Shown: piece after piece, positions 8,581 through 16,936 of the stretch
Numbering within the stretch: position 1 is the stretch's first letter
Layout: the number at the start of each line of letters is the position of its first letter
Assembly: GCF_014653945.1 (NCBI RefSeq)
Contig: NZ_BNAU01000001.1
Coordinates: 1,364,001 to 1,428,000 of the forward strand
Direction of reading: 5' to 3'
Length of the DNA stretch: 64,000 bases
DNA from: Amycolatopsis deserti
GTDB taxonomy: Bacteria; Actinomycetota; Actinomycetes; Mycobacteriales; Pseudonocardiaceae
Notes under the pieces: generated by a model
What the model was told of the DNA's origin: nothing
What the model saw: only the letters and a program-made list of their open reading frames with translations
The model's database searches: none
Position numbers and translations under genes: made by a program

Positions 8581-9185
8581 CGATCCGGCTGCTGCTGGCC
8601 GACGACCAGGAACTGATCCGGCAGGCCCTGCGCGTCCTGCTCGACCTGGAGCCGGACTTCGAGGTCGTGGCATCGGTCGGCCGCGGCGACGAGGTGACGG
8701 CCACCGCTCTGGAGCACCGCCCCGACGTCGCGCTGCTGGACATCGACATGCCCGGGCTGGACGGGCTCGCGGCCGCCGCCGTGCTCACCGCGCAGGTGCC
8801 CGGCTGCCGCGTGATCATCCTGACCACCTTCGGCCGCACCGGCTACCTGCGCCGGGCCATGGAGGCGGGCGCGGCCGGGTTCGTGGTCAAGGACGCCCCG
8901 GCCGACACGCTCGCCGACGCCATCCGGCGGGTGGCGGCCGGGGAACGGGTGGTGGACCCGGCGCTGGCCGCGGCCACCCTGGCCGCAGGCGAGTCGCCAC
9001 TGACCGCCCGCGAACGCGACGTGCTCATCGCCGCCCGTTCCGGCGCCACCGTGGCCGAGATCGCGGCCCGGCTGTACCTCGCCGAGGGCACCGTGCGGAA
9101 CTACCTGTCCGGAGCCACGACCAAAACCGGTACCCGCAACCGGATGGAGGCCCTGCGGGTAGCCGACGAGCGCGGCTGGCTGTAG
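8577..9185 (+). CDS. LuxR/NarL-family response regulator
   Basis: 202 residues. The receiver domain has acidic residues Asp9-Asp10 (LLADDQE), phospho-acceptor Asp55 (ALLDIDMPG), Thr near residue 84 (IILTTFG) and Lys near 104 (VVKDAPAD). The C-terminal LuxR HTH runs LTARERDVLIAARSGATVAE to TVRNYLSGATTKTG. The start GTG overlaps the kinase stop, so the pair is made from one message. Targets are unknown; the co-transcribed membrane protein is one obvious candidate. Confidence 0.94.
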   Translation: MTIRLLLADDQELIRQALRVLLDLEPDFEVVASVGRGDEVTATALEHRPDVALLDIDMPGLDGLAAAAVLTAQVPGCRVIILTTFGRTGYLRRAMEAGAAGFVVKDAPADTLADAIRRVAAGERVVDPALAAATLAAGESPLTARERDVLIAARSGATVAEIAARLYLAEGTVRNYLSGATTKTGTRNRMEALRVADERGWL

Positions 9186-9331
9186 TCGCTGCCGCATCGG
9201 CGCCGAGCGACTCGGACATTGCGACTCGCCTGACGAGTGCCTGTCCACCGGTCTGCCACGACGCGTGACCGCGAAGACTCCAGCGCGGTCTGTGCCGCGC
9301 TGGGGGCGGAGCCATCGGGAACAATGGCGGC

Positions 9332-9538
9332 ATGCGCGAGATCGTCATCAGTGATGGATCCATCCGGCTCGGTCAGTTCCTCAAGCTCGCCAACGTGGTC
9401 GAGTCCGGGGCCGGTGCCCGGTCGCTCCTGGAGAGCGGGGACGTCCAGGTCAACGGCGAGGTCGAGAACCGCCGGGGACGGCAGCTCCAGCGCGGCGACG
9501 TCGTGGCCGTCGGCGGCGCCGAGCTGCGCGTGGGATAG
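9332..9538 (+). CDS. Small S4-domain RNA-binding protein (YbcJ/RqcP-like)
   Basis: 68 residues that are almost entirely one S4 domain: IRLGQFLKLANVVESG, GDVQVNGEVENRRGRQL and GDVVAVGG. Stand-alone S4 proteins of this size bind structured RNA; some act in ribosome-associated quality control. The start ATG at 9332 follows a weak AACAATGGCGGC leader. It stands alone, 146 bp after the response regulator. Confidence 0.85.
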   Translation: MREIVISDGSIRLGQFLKLANVVESGAGARSLLESGDVQVNGEVENRRGRQLQRGDVVAVGGAELRVG

Positions 9539-9803
9539 GTGGCGCACAGGGGCCGCCGGCCCTGCGTCGCGGAAGGATCGGAGCCGGGAGCTGGAACGCC
9601 CCGGTTGCGCACCAGCGAGCCGCCGAGGGCACCTTCGCGGCAGGATCGCCCTGACGACCGCATGAGCACGCAGGCCGCCCCGGACTGGGGCACCGCAGCC
9701 CGATCAGGTTCATCCCGGGCCGCCGGGCGGCCGTGTCACCCACCAGCACGACCCGGCTCCCGATGCCGGAGTCGCCGGCACCCGGCGGCGGTGGAAGCCG
9801 CTG

Positions 9804-10073
9804 TCACAGGGCTGATCCCGCCCGGCTCGCCGCGGCGGTATCGACATCCGCCGCGGGGCGGCTCCGGTTCTTCCGGCCCCGCAGGGCGACAGAGAAAGAC
9901 AGCACCGCCATGACGGCCGCTCCCGCCCACATCGCGTGCTGCCATCCGGCCACAAAGGACTCGCGGGCGGCGTGGACGATCTGTGCCGCGTGCGAGCCGG
10001 CGCTGCCCGAGACCTCGACCGCGTTGGCGACGCCTTCCCTGGCCACGTCCGCCGTCTCCCGGGGGCACACCGG
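9804..10073 (-). pseudogene. DHA2-type drug efflux MFS, C-terminal remnant
   Basis: Roughly 90 residues match the C-terminus of 14-helix MFS drug exporters: ETADVAREGVANAVEV, a loop, then AARESFVAGWQHAMWAGAAVMAVL as the last membrane helix and a short basic tail. Upstream of about 10073 the frame loses coding character, so the other roughly 400 residues are gone. The flanking stretches 9539-9803 and 10074-10209 show no gene. Confidence 0.6.
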
Positions 10074-10209
10074 ACAGCATGCCGTCGCTGGACCGAAGTT
10101 CACCGGCCGCGTCCGCGACGTACTGCTCCGGGCATTCCCACGCACGGAAACTGCCCACCGCGGGGCTCTTCGACCCACGACCGGTTGAGGGCCCGAGCGG
10201 CAGAGCCGG

Positions 10210-11133
10210 TCAGGGGATGACGACGATCTTCCCGTGAACGTGTCCGGCGGCCTGCAATGCGACGGCCTCGCGGATCCGGTCGAGACGGAACGACGCCCCG
10301 ATCGGCACGGTGAGGCCCGCGGCGACCGCGTCGGTGATGCGCTGCAGCGCGCCCGGTCCGGCGGCGAAGGCGCCGGTCGCGTGCACACCGGGGAGGCGGC
10401 GTTCCGTGGCGACGGTCGAGATTCGGGCCGGCGGCACGCCCAGCGCGAGGGCGGCCTCGGCCGTCTCCGTGCCGTTCAGGTCGATCGCGGCGGTGATGCC
10501 GCCCGGGGCGAGCGCGCGGACCCGGTGCGCGAGACCGGAACCATAGGTGGCCGGTATCGCGCCGAGCCGCTCCAGGAAGTCGAAGGTTCCCGGTGACCCG
10601 GTCCCGATCACGGTCGCCCCGGCCAGCTGGGCGAGCTGCACGGTGAGGACGCCCACGCCGCCGGCAGCCCCGCCGACGAGGACGGTGTCGGCCGGCTCGA
10701 GGCGAACCGCGTCGAGGGCGGCGACCGCGGTGAGACCGGGCGTCGGCAACGCCGCGGCGGTGGCGTCGTCGATGCCATCGGGGATGCGTAGCAGCACGTT
10801 CGGTGGTGTCACCGGCACGCGGACCACGACGTAGTCGGCGACGGCCGCGGCGAGCACGCCGCCGTACACGCGGTCACCTTCGGCGAACTCGGTGACGCCG
10901 TACCCGACCTCGTCCACGACACCGGCCAGATCACAGCCGAACCCGGATGGCCCGGTGATCCCGAACCTGGCCGCGTGCCGGGCGGAACCGGCGATCTGCC
11001 AGTCCATCGGATTCAGCCCGGCCGCCCGGACGGCGACGCGGATCTCGCCGGGACCGGCATGGGGTTCGGGGACCTCGCGCACCCGAAGCACTTCCGGACC
11101 GCCGAACCCATCGCGGACAACGGTCCGGCTCAT
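10210..11133 (-). CDS. NADP-dependent quinone oxidoreductase-like protein (zinc-free MDR)
   Basis: 307 residues. The N-terminal GroES-like fold begins MSRTVVRDGFGGPEVLRVREV and contains AAGLNPMDWQIAGS and DLAGVVDEVGYGV. The nucleotide-binding fold carries the MDR signature VLVGGAAGGVGVLTVQLAQ. No zinc-binding Cys cluster is seen, as in quinone oxidoreductases. The start ATG overlaps the stop of the upstream SDR (ATGA). The two genes form an operon divergent from a TetR regulator with a perfect operator, which suggests an inducible redox or detoxification function. Confidence 0.88.
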   Translation of the reverse strand: MSRTVVRDGFGGPEVLRVREVPEPHAGPGEIRVAVRAAGLNPMDWQIAGSARHAARFGITGPSGFGCDLAGVVDEVGYGVTEFAEGDRVYGGVLAAAVADYVVVRVPVTPPNVLLRIPDGIDDATAAALPTPGLTAVAALDAVRLEPADTVLVGGAAGGVGVLTVQLAQLAGATVIGTGSPGTFDFLERLGAIPATYGSGLAHRVRALAPGGITAAIDLNGTETAEAALALGVPPARISTVATERRLPGVHATGAFAAGPGALQRITDAVAAGLTVPIGASFRLDRIREAVALQAAGHVHGKIVVIP

Positions 11134-11942
11134 GCCGCGGTTTCCGATCCGGTGAGCGCCTGCTTGATGATCCGCCCGTACAGCCGCACCGATGCCGACC
11201 GGGGAAGCAGGTACTTCCCCGCCAGGTCGGCGAGGTTGTTGCTCAGACCGGGGATGACGTGAGCCCGTCGGCCGAGGTTCGCCAGCGCCGTGCTCGCGAC
11301 CCGGGCGGGGTCCATCTTGCGCCCGCCGAGCTTGCGGAAGTCGATTCCGATCGCGTTGTCCAGACCCTCGGTCTGCGTCGGTCCCGGCGAGACGACCAGG
11401 ACGTCGACGCCGTGCTCCTTCCACTCGTGGTTCAGCGCCTGCCCGAGCGACAGCACGTAGGCCTTCACCGCGGCGTAGTTGGCCTGGTAGGGCACCGGGC
11501 TGGTGGCGAGGCTCGACGACACCAGGATCAGGGCCCCGCGACCGCGGCGGACGAACTCCCGCCCGAACCGGTGCGCCAGCTGCAGGGGCAGCGCCCCGTC
11601 GAGGGCGAGGACGTCCAGCTCGTCGGACAGTTCGTTCGCCACGAACGGTCCGGCGTGGAAGATCCCGGCGTTCGCGACGACGATCCCGATGTCGAGGTCG
11701 CTGGTCTGTCGCGCCAGGTCTTGGACAGCGCCGTCGGCGAGGAGGTCGAGCGCGACAGCCTTGCTCTCGACGCCGTGCGCGCGCGAAAGCTCCGCGGCCA
11801 GCGCCTCGAGGCGGTCCTTCCGGCGCGCCACCAGGACGACGTTCACGCCCGCGGCGGCCAGCTGCCGCGCGAACTGCTCGCCGATCCCGGACGACGCTCC
11901 GGTGACGACCGCGTAGGCACCGTAGGTGCGCAGGTCCTTCAT
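11130..11942 (-). CDS. Short-chain dehydrogenase/reductase
   Basis: 270 residues from the ATG at 11942, chosen because AGGA lies 6 nt upstream; an in-frame start at 12035 would run through the operator. The NAD(P) motif TGASSGIGEQFARQL, NAG in VANAGIF, catalytic Ser in LVSSSLAT and the Tyr-Lys pair in YAAVKAYVL are all intact. It resembles classical SDRs of the DltE/YqjQ type. First gene of the operon with the MDR oxidoreductase. Confidence 0.9.
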   Translation of the reverse strand: MKDLRTYGAYAVVTGASSGIGEQFARQLAAAGVNVVLVARRKDRLEALAAELSRAHGVESKAVALDLLADGAVQDLARQTSDLDIGIVVANAGIFHAGPFVANELSDELDVLALDGALPLQLAHRFGREFVRRGRGALILVSSSLATSPVPYQANYAAVKAYVLSLGQALNHEWKEHGVDVLVVSPGPTQTEGLDNAIGIDFRKLGGRKMDPARVASTALANLGRRAHVIPGLSNNLADLAGKYLLPRSASVRLYGRIIKQALTGSETAA

Positions 11943-12008
11943 GGTGATTCCTGTCTGTTCGGGGGACGCCGCGATTTCCGTGCAAGCGTTCCAGAAGTCG
12001 TCCGCGAC

Positions 12009-12046
12009 TCTAGGACTTCTTGAACGCAGAGTCAAGAAGTCCTAGA
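12009..12046. promoter_or_regulatory. Perfect inverted-repeat operator between SDR operon and tetR
   Basis: 15-bp perfectly complementary arms (TCTAGGACTTCTTGA, 12009-12023, and its complement 12032-12046) separated by 8 nt. The element ends 8 bp before the tetR ATG and lies 67 bp upstream of the SDR start, so one bound TetR dimer pair could shut both promoters. This is the strongest operator by symmetry in the window. Confidence 0.8.
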
Positions 12047-12054
12047 CTGGCGGC

Positions 12055-12663
12055 ATGGCGAGGACAGGGCGGCCGAGAGGATTCGACCCGGCGGAAGCGG
12101 TGGCGACAGCGCGGGACATCTTCTGGGCGTCCGGCTACGGCGGGACCTCGATCCAGGCGATCGTGGACGGCGTGGGTCTCGAGCGCGGGAGCCTGTACGC
12201 GGCGTTCGGCGACAAGCGCGCGCTGTACTTCGAAACGGTGAAGCTGTACTGGGCCGAGTACGAAAAGACGCTCCGGTCAGCGCTCACGCAGATCCCGCTG
12301 CTGCCCGCGTTGCGTGAGGTCCTGGTGATGCCCGCCCAACTCGGGACCGTGGCATCCGACCCGCACGCCCCGCACGGCTGCATGATGGGCAACACCGTCG
12401 CCGAGCTCGTCCCCCATGACGCCGAGGCCACCGCCCTCGTCACCGACGCGTTCGCCCAGTTCGTCGAGTTGCTGATCGAGCCGCTCCGGCAAGCCCAGCA
12501 GCGCGGGGAGGTCAGCACGGCTTCCACACCGGAGGCGCAGGCACGGCTCCTGCTCGTCCTGGCTCAAGGAACCTCGCTCCTGACGCGCGCCGGAACCGAC
12601 CCGGCAGCCGCCACAGCGGCGATCGACGCCGCCTTCGCGGGCCTGCGCGCGGAGGCCGGCTAG
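12055..12663 (+). CDS. TetR-family regulator of the adjacent SDR/oxidoreductase operon
   Basis: 202 residues. The N-terminal HTH reads GRPRGFDPAEAVATARDIFW, then SIQAIVDGVGLERGSLYAAF. The C-terminal part (GCMMGNTVAEL) matches the ligand domain of the AcrR-like subgroup with a tetracyclin-repressor-like C-terminal domain. ATG 12055 is placed 8 bp from the operator at 12009-12046, which implies autorepression. Its TAG stop lies inside the target-site sequence of the IS481-type insertion that follows, so the coding sequence itself is intact. Confidence 0.92.
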   Translation: MARTGRPRGFDPAEAVATARDIFWASGYGGTSIQAIVDGVGLERGSLYAAFGDKRALYFETVKLYWAEYEKTLRSALTQIPLLPALREVLVMPAQLGTVASDPHAPHGCMMGNTVAELVPHDAEATALVTDAFAQFVELLIEPLRQAQQRGEVSTASTPEAQARLLLVLAQGTSLLTRAGTDPAAATAAIDAAFAGLRAEAG

Positions 12664-13148
12664 GTGTACTTGGTCGTTAGGTTGGTGGGTGGGTGGCCGT
12701 CGAGTGCGTTGTGGCGGGGTTGAGTGTTGTAGTGCTCGAGCCAGGGGGTAAGTGCGGCGGCTCGTTCGGTGTTCACGTCCAGGTGCACTCGCTCGCCCGG
12801 GGTATCGCGCTCATACCGCACCGCAGTGGTCTTGCTGGCCCGGATGACCTGCCCGGTGAGTGGGTCCAGCGCCGACAGCCAGTCCGGACCCCGACGCTCC
12901 CGCCGCCGCAGCTCGACGATCTGCCGCTCAGTCCCGGCACTGGTCCGCCGCGGTGAGGAACGGGGACGCGAGGACCGGTCGTGCAAGCCGGCTTCGCCCT
13001 CGCCGGCGTGCCGGTCCAGCCAGGTCTTCACGCACTTGCGTGAAATGCCCATCGCCTTCGCGATATGCGCCTGTGGCCACTCCTCACGATGCCGCTGAAT
13101 GATCAGCAACCTGCCCAAGAACGTCGTGCGGGCATGACGGTGTGACAC
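12660..13148 (-). pseudogene. IS481-family transposase, internally deleted
   Basis: The N-terminal half of an IS481 transposase is near intact (VSHRHARTTFLGRLL, the HTH stretch HIAKAMGISRKCVKTWLDRH, RRRERRGPDWL). The middle is missing: the text jumps to LDPLTGQVIRASKTTAVRYE and then to the C-terminal NTERAAALTPWLEHYNTQ. Most of the DDE catalytic core, with its Asp and Glu residues, is lost, so the product cannot transpose. The stop codon TAG is supplied by the target CTAG sequence, not by the element. Confidence 0.85.
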
Positions 13149-13252
13149 GAGAGCCTCCGGCCTGGCGTGAGTCCTAGACAAGCCCCACCCCAACCGGAGG
13201 CTCTCCCCACGTCAACACCAACCAGCCCCTACCAACGTCCCGGCCAAGTACA
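12665..13252. mobile_element. Non-autonomous IS481-type element with terminal repeats and CTAG target duplication
   Basis: The element is 588 bp. Left end TGTACTTGGTCG (12665-12676) and right end, read inward, TGTACTTGGCCG form the terminal inverted repeats, with weaker matching beyond. Flanks are GCTAGG (12659-12664) and GCTAGC (13253-13258), a near-identical 6-bp duplication centred on CTAG. Members of the IS481 family are known to target NCTAGN. Both ends persist although the transposase is gutted, so it could still be moved by a full-length relative. Excision in silico restores an intact convergent junction of tetR and lysR. Confidence 0.85.
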
Positions 13253-13253
13253 G

Positions 13254-14105
13254 CTAGCCGGGTCCGAACGCCGCCCGGTGCGCCGCGACACAGGGCGACG
13301 GGAGGTCCTCCGGGACGACGACGCTGCCGGTGATCGTCGCCGGGGGCTCGAGCGGGATCGCTCGCACCCGGGTGGAGCGGATCTCGGCCACCTGATCGGC
13401 CGGCAGCACCGTCCAGCTGCGCGGATCGGAGCCGACCTCGACGATCGTGTCCCCCACCGTGCCCGCGCGGTGCCCCGGCGCCACCAGTGCCGCCGCCTCC
13501 CGCAGTGCGGCTTCCACCGACGGATCGTGGTCCTGGGAAGTCCGGAAGGGACCACCGGCCAGCTCGGCCACGCCGACGGCCGCACGACCGGCGGCGGGGT
13601 GCCGCGCGGACACGACCGCGAACAGGGACTCCGTCCACGTCGGCAGGACCCGCAGACCGGGCGCCGAACGCACTCCCCGCACCAGCGCCAGATCGATCTC
13701 CCCCTGCCGCAGGGCGTTCAGGCGCGCGGGCACCGGCAGATCGACGAGCACCACGTCGAACGCCGGGGCCTGCTCCCGCAGCACGTCGATCCCCCGCTCC
13801 AGGCGGGCGGTGAACTGGCCGGTGCCGGTGCCGATGCGCATCACTCCCCCACGGGGGCTCGCCGCGCCCCGGACCCGGTCGGCGGCCGCGAGCGCCTCCC
13901 GCGCCGCGTCGAGCACCCGGTGCCCGGCCTCGGTGAGCCGCACCCGCCGCGGCGACCGGTCGAACAACCGGACCCCCAGCTCACGTTCCAGCCGCGCGAC
14001 CTGCCTGCTGACCGCGGGCTGGGCGATGTGCAGCCGCTCGGCGGCCCGGCCGAAGTGCAGCTCGTCGGCGACCGTGACGAAGTACCGCAACGCCCGTAAC
14101 TCCAC
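13254..14105 (-). CDS. LysR-family transcriptional regulator
   Basis: 283 residues. GTG at 14105 follows GGGAGGGCC on the coding strand. The winged HTH is typical (LRALRYFVTVADELHFGRAA, then HIAQPAVSRQVARLERELG). The substrate-binding domain starts near residue 90 (MRIGTGTGQFTARL). It is divergent from an LLM-class oxidoreductase 89 bp away, the usual LysR arrangement, so it probably activates that gene. Its stop TAG falls inside the IS481 target duplication. Confidence 0.92.
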   Translation of the reverse strand: MELRALRYFVTVADELHFGRAAERLHIAQPAVSRQVARLERELGVRLFDRSPRRVRLTEAGHRVLDAAREALAAADRVRGAASPRGGVMRIGTGTGQFTARLERGIDVLREQAPAFDVVLVDLPVPARLNALRQGEIDLALVRGVRSAPGLRVLPTWTESLFAVVSARHPAAGRAAVGVAELAGGPFRTSQDHDPSVEAALREAAALVAPGHRAGTVGDTIVEVGSDPRSWTVLPADQVAEIRSTRVRAIPLEPPATITGSVVVPEDLPSPCVAAHRAAFGPG

Positions 14106-14194
14106 CGGCCCTCCCTGCGACGATGCCTCCAGGTTATCGCTGCGCGTCAGCCGTGGTGCTGGTTCCCCGCGGGCCGTCGTGCTGGAGTCGGGGC

Positions 14195-15034
14195 ATGAGC
14201 ATCGATCCCGGCCTCCTCGGCGCCCATCTGCGCGAGCACGAAGTGAACCCGGCAGCCGCGGCGCGAGTCGAACGAGCCGGCTACGGCACCCTCTGGCTCG
14301 ACGCCTCACCGCCGGCCGACCTCGCCCTCGCGGAGGAGCTCCTCGACGCGACCACCCGGATGGTCGTCGGCACCAGCGTGGTGAACGTCTGGACCGCCGA
14401 CGCGGACACCGTGGCCGCCTCCTACCACCGCATCGAAGCCCGCCACCCGGGCCGGTTCCTGCTCGGCGTGGGCGTCGGGCACCGCGAGGTCCACACCGAG
14501 TACGCCTCGCCGTACGACACACTGGCGTCCTATTTGGACCGGCTCGCCGCCGACGGCGTCCCGGCCGGACGGACAGTGGTGGCCGCGCTCGGGCCGAAGA
14601 TGCTGCGCCTGGCCCGCGACCGCACCGCCGGCGCCGTCCCGGGCATGGTGACGCCCGAGCACACCCGCCAGGCTCGCGACATCCTGGGCACGGGGAAACT
14701 GCTGCTGCCCGGCCACTTCGCGCTCACCGAGCCGGACGCCGAGCGGGCACGCGCGATCGCCCGGTCCGCGCCACCCGGGACGGCGCTGGGCATCACCAAC
14801 TACGCGAACAACCTCCGGCGTCTCGGCTACACCGACGACGATCTCGCCCACACCGGAAGCGACCGCCTCATCGACGCGCTCGTCGCCCACGGCGATCCAG
14901 CCACCGTCGCGACGAAGCTGCTGGCCCACCGGGACGCCGGCGCCGACCACGTCGGCGTCTACCCCCTCGGCGACGACCCGATCGCCACGCTGCTCGCGGT
15001 CGCCGAAGCGGTGCACGCCGTCAAGGCCGGGTGA
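14195..15034 (+). CDS. LLM-class F420- or FMN-dependent oxidoreductase
   Basis: 279 residues, TIM-barrel luciferase-like fold. Recognisable parts: LWLDASPPADLALAEELLD, MVVGTSVVNVWTADADTVA, HPGRFLLGVGVGHREVH and the C-terminal cofactor-loop sequence DHVGVYPLGDDPI. The pattern fits the F420-dependent TIGR03620-like group common in actinomycetes. ATG 14195 follows GGAGTCGGGGC. Divergent from the LysR gene. Substrate unknown. Confidence 0.88.
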   Translation: MSIDPGLLGAHLREHEVNPAAAARVERAGYGTLWLDASPPADLALAEELLDATTRMVVGTSVVNVWTADADTVAASYHRIEARHPGRFLLGVGVGHREVHTEYASPYDTLASYLDRLAADGVPAGRTVVAALGPKMLRLARDRTAGAVPGMVTPEHTRQARDILGTGKLLLPGHFALTEPDAERARAIARSAPPGTALGITNYANNLRRLGYTDDDLAHTGSDRLIDALVAHGDPATVATKLLAHRDAGADHVGVYPLGDDPIATLLAVAEAVHAVKAG

Positions 15035-15111
15035 GGCCGGCGGACTCGGTTGCGCACGGACCCGCGAGGCTCGAGCCGTCGGCGCGGCCGGCCGGGGTAC
15101 CGCGCGTCGCC

Positions 15112-15591
15112 TCATGCGGCAACGGCCTGGCGGCTGGACAGCCGCTGGACGTGGTCGCGGACCTGGGCCGCCTCCCACAGCGGCACGCGCGCCGCGACGT
15201 AGCCGTCGGGGCGCACCAGGACCACCGTGTCGGGGCCGGCGCCGAACCGTGCGGCCGCCGTGCCCCGGGGGTCGAGGATCGCCCCGGTGCCGATCCGGTG
15301 GACGTGCACGTCGGCGGACAGTCCGGCGAACGACTCCGTGCTGTTCAGGTGATCGCTGAACACCAGCATCGTCCAGTGCGGCCCGCGGAACAGGTCGAAC
15401 GTGCTGCCGGCAAATCCCGGGCCCCGAAGCCCCGCGACGTACGGAGCCCGGTCTGCCCGGCTGCCGTCGAGCGACACCGAACTGGCCGGGTAGCCGATGG
15501 CGAGGCCGGTCGTGACCTCGCCGCCCATGCCGGCGAGTCCCTTGTTCACGCCGTCGGCTCCGTCGGCGGCCATGGCCAAGAACGTGCGCAT
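15112..15591 (-). pseudogene. FAD-dependent aromatic monooxygenase, C-terminal fragment
   Basis: 160 residues match only the C-terminal thioredoxin-like domain and its linker from PheA/MhpA/TfdB-type hydroxylases: TTGLAIGYPASS, APYVAGLRGPGFAGSTFDLF, HWTMLVFS, and VVLVRPDGYVAARVPLWEA near the end. The roughly 370-residue FAD and substrate domains are absent. Upstream of about 15600 the opposite strand carries a 5'-truncated TetR domain, so the two genes have lost their facing 5' ends together. Confidence 0.75.
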
Positions 15592-15602
15592 CCTGATGCG
15601 CG

Positions 15603-16010
15603 ATCGGAGCGCACCTCGCTGACGACGCGGAGATCACCACGCGGGATCAGCTGGAAGAAGCGCTCATCGGGTTCGCCGTCGAACTCGGCACGACGATGAT
15701 CGCCTCCGCCGAATACGCCGCCGCGTTCGCCCTCGTCGCGCAGCAGCGGTGGCGGTCACCCGGAACGGCGGACGAGGTTTCCACGCGTGCGCCGCAGGCA
15801 GCCCTGGCCGAACGCATCGCCCACTTCGCCGGAGAGGGCCTGCTCGAAGCGTCCGACGCCGGCATGGCGGCCGCCCACCTGGCCGCGCTCACCATCCTGC
15901 TGGCCTACGACGACCAGCCCGATCCCGCGAACGTCGAAACCGGCCGGATACGGCACATCATGACCGAAGGTGTCCGCACCTTCATGCGGGCCTACGCGAA
16001 ACCGCGGTAG
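15603..16010 (+). pseudogene. TetR-family regulator, C-terminal domain only
   Basis: The frame from 15603 reads IGAHLADDAEITTRDQLEEA and continues (AVELGTTMIASAEYAAAFALV, ERIAHFAGEGLLEASDAGMAA) to a stop at 16010. This is the TetR C-terminal ligand domain of the AefR-like type; the HTH is absent. A short ATG-initiated piece starts at 15696, but it cannot bind DNA. It meets the monooxygenase fragment at about 15600. Confidence 0.7.
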
Positions 16011-16377
16011 GCGCCCAGCCGGACGGGGCGGCCCTGGGCAGGGAAGTCGTGGAAATCCACCGGGATCGCCGCCTCAGCGATGACCGGCTCCGCCGGGACG
16101 AAGAACGCGCGCAGATCACCCGGAGCAGGCCGTTGCCGGCGAGCACTGCACCAGCCTGGTGTCGCGCGGCCGCAGCGAAATCAGTCACGAGGATCCCGAG
16201 AGCGCGGTCCGGCTGACCTTTCACCACCCTGTTCTCGACGCTCGTCCTCCGCACCGCCTAAGGACCGGCCCTTCGTCACGAACCCCTTGGCCGACGAGGA
16301 CTTCCTGTCAAGACGGTGAACGGCGCACGGCGGTTGCTGATCCCGATCGCGCTGTAACAGGTGCTACATTCGTACAT
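16011..16377. other. Gap with possible small remnants
   Basis: No complete gene. On the minus strand a short stretch ending near 15997 reads coherently (EAAIPVDFHDFPAQGRPVRL) and may be the tail of another lost gene, but I cannot assign it. The last 60 bp (16340-16377) are AT-richer and probably carry the promoter of the ChrB/PaaX-like gene. Confidence 0.35.
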
Positions 16378-16926
16378 GTGACGGACTCGAAGCCGGTTCG
16401 CTGGCTGGTGCTGGTGGTGCGGATCCCGGCCTCGCCCTCGCGGCACCGCGTCGCGGTGTGGCGGGAGTTGCGGCGGGTCGGGGCGTTGTCGCTGGGCCAG
16501 GGGACGTGGGCGGTGCCCGACGTGCCGGGTTTCGCCGACGGGGTCTCACGCGTGCGCGAGCTCGCCCGGCGCGGCGACGGCGAGGTGGTCGTGTTGGACG
16601 CCGCGGGACGCGGTGAGCAGGACGGGGCCCGCCTGGCGGAGCTGTTCACCGCCGAGCGCCAGGAGGAGTGGGCGGAGTTCCTCGCCGACTGCGGCAAGTT
16701 CGAGGCCGAGATCGACAAGGAGGTCCGCACCCGCAAGTTCACGCTGGCCGAGCTCGAGGAGGAGGAGCAGAGCCTGGAGCGGCTGCGCCGGTGGCACCGC
16801 GACCTCAGGGCCCGCGACGTGTTCGGCGCCCCGCTCGCCGCCGAGGCCGACCAGCGGCTCGCCGGCTGCGCCGCCCGGCTGGCGGACTACACCGAAAAGG
16901 TCTTCGAGGCCCTGCACCAGATGTGA
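16378..16926 (+). CDS. ChrB N-terminal/PaaX-like domain protein
   Basis: 182 residues from GTG 16378; no clear ribosome site precedes it, so a leaderless message is possible. It matches the ChrB N-terminal pattern WLVLVVRIPASPSRHRVAVW, VGALSLGQGTWAVPDV and LFTAERQEEWAEFLADCGKF, a fold related to the PaaX/Cas2-like regulator domain. A charged helix (EIDKEVRTRKFTLAELEEEE) follows. Intact ChrB proteins are longer and sense chromate, but no chromate transporter is nearby. Instead, a PAP2 phosphatase and an MFS exporter follow in the same direction. Confidence 0.8.
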   Translation: MTDSKPVRWLVLVVRIPASPSRHRVAVWRELRRVGALSLGQGTWAVPDVPGFADGVSRVRELARRGDGEVVVLDAAGRGEQDGARLAELFTAERQEEWAEFLADCGKFEAEIDKEVRTRKFTLAELEEEEQSLERLRRWHRDLRARDVFGAPLAAEADQRLAGCAARLADYTEKVFEALHQM

Positions 16927-16936
16927 GAAGGCGGCC

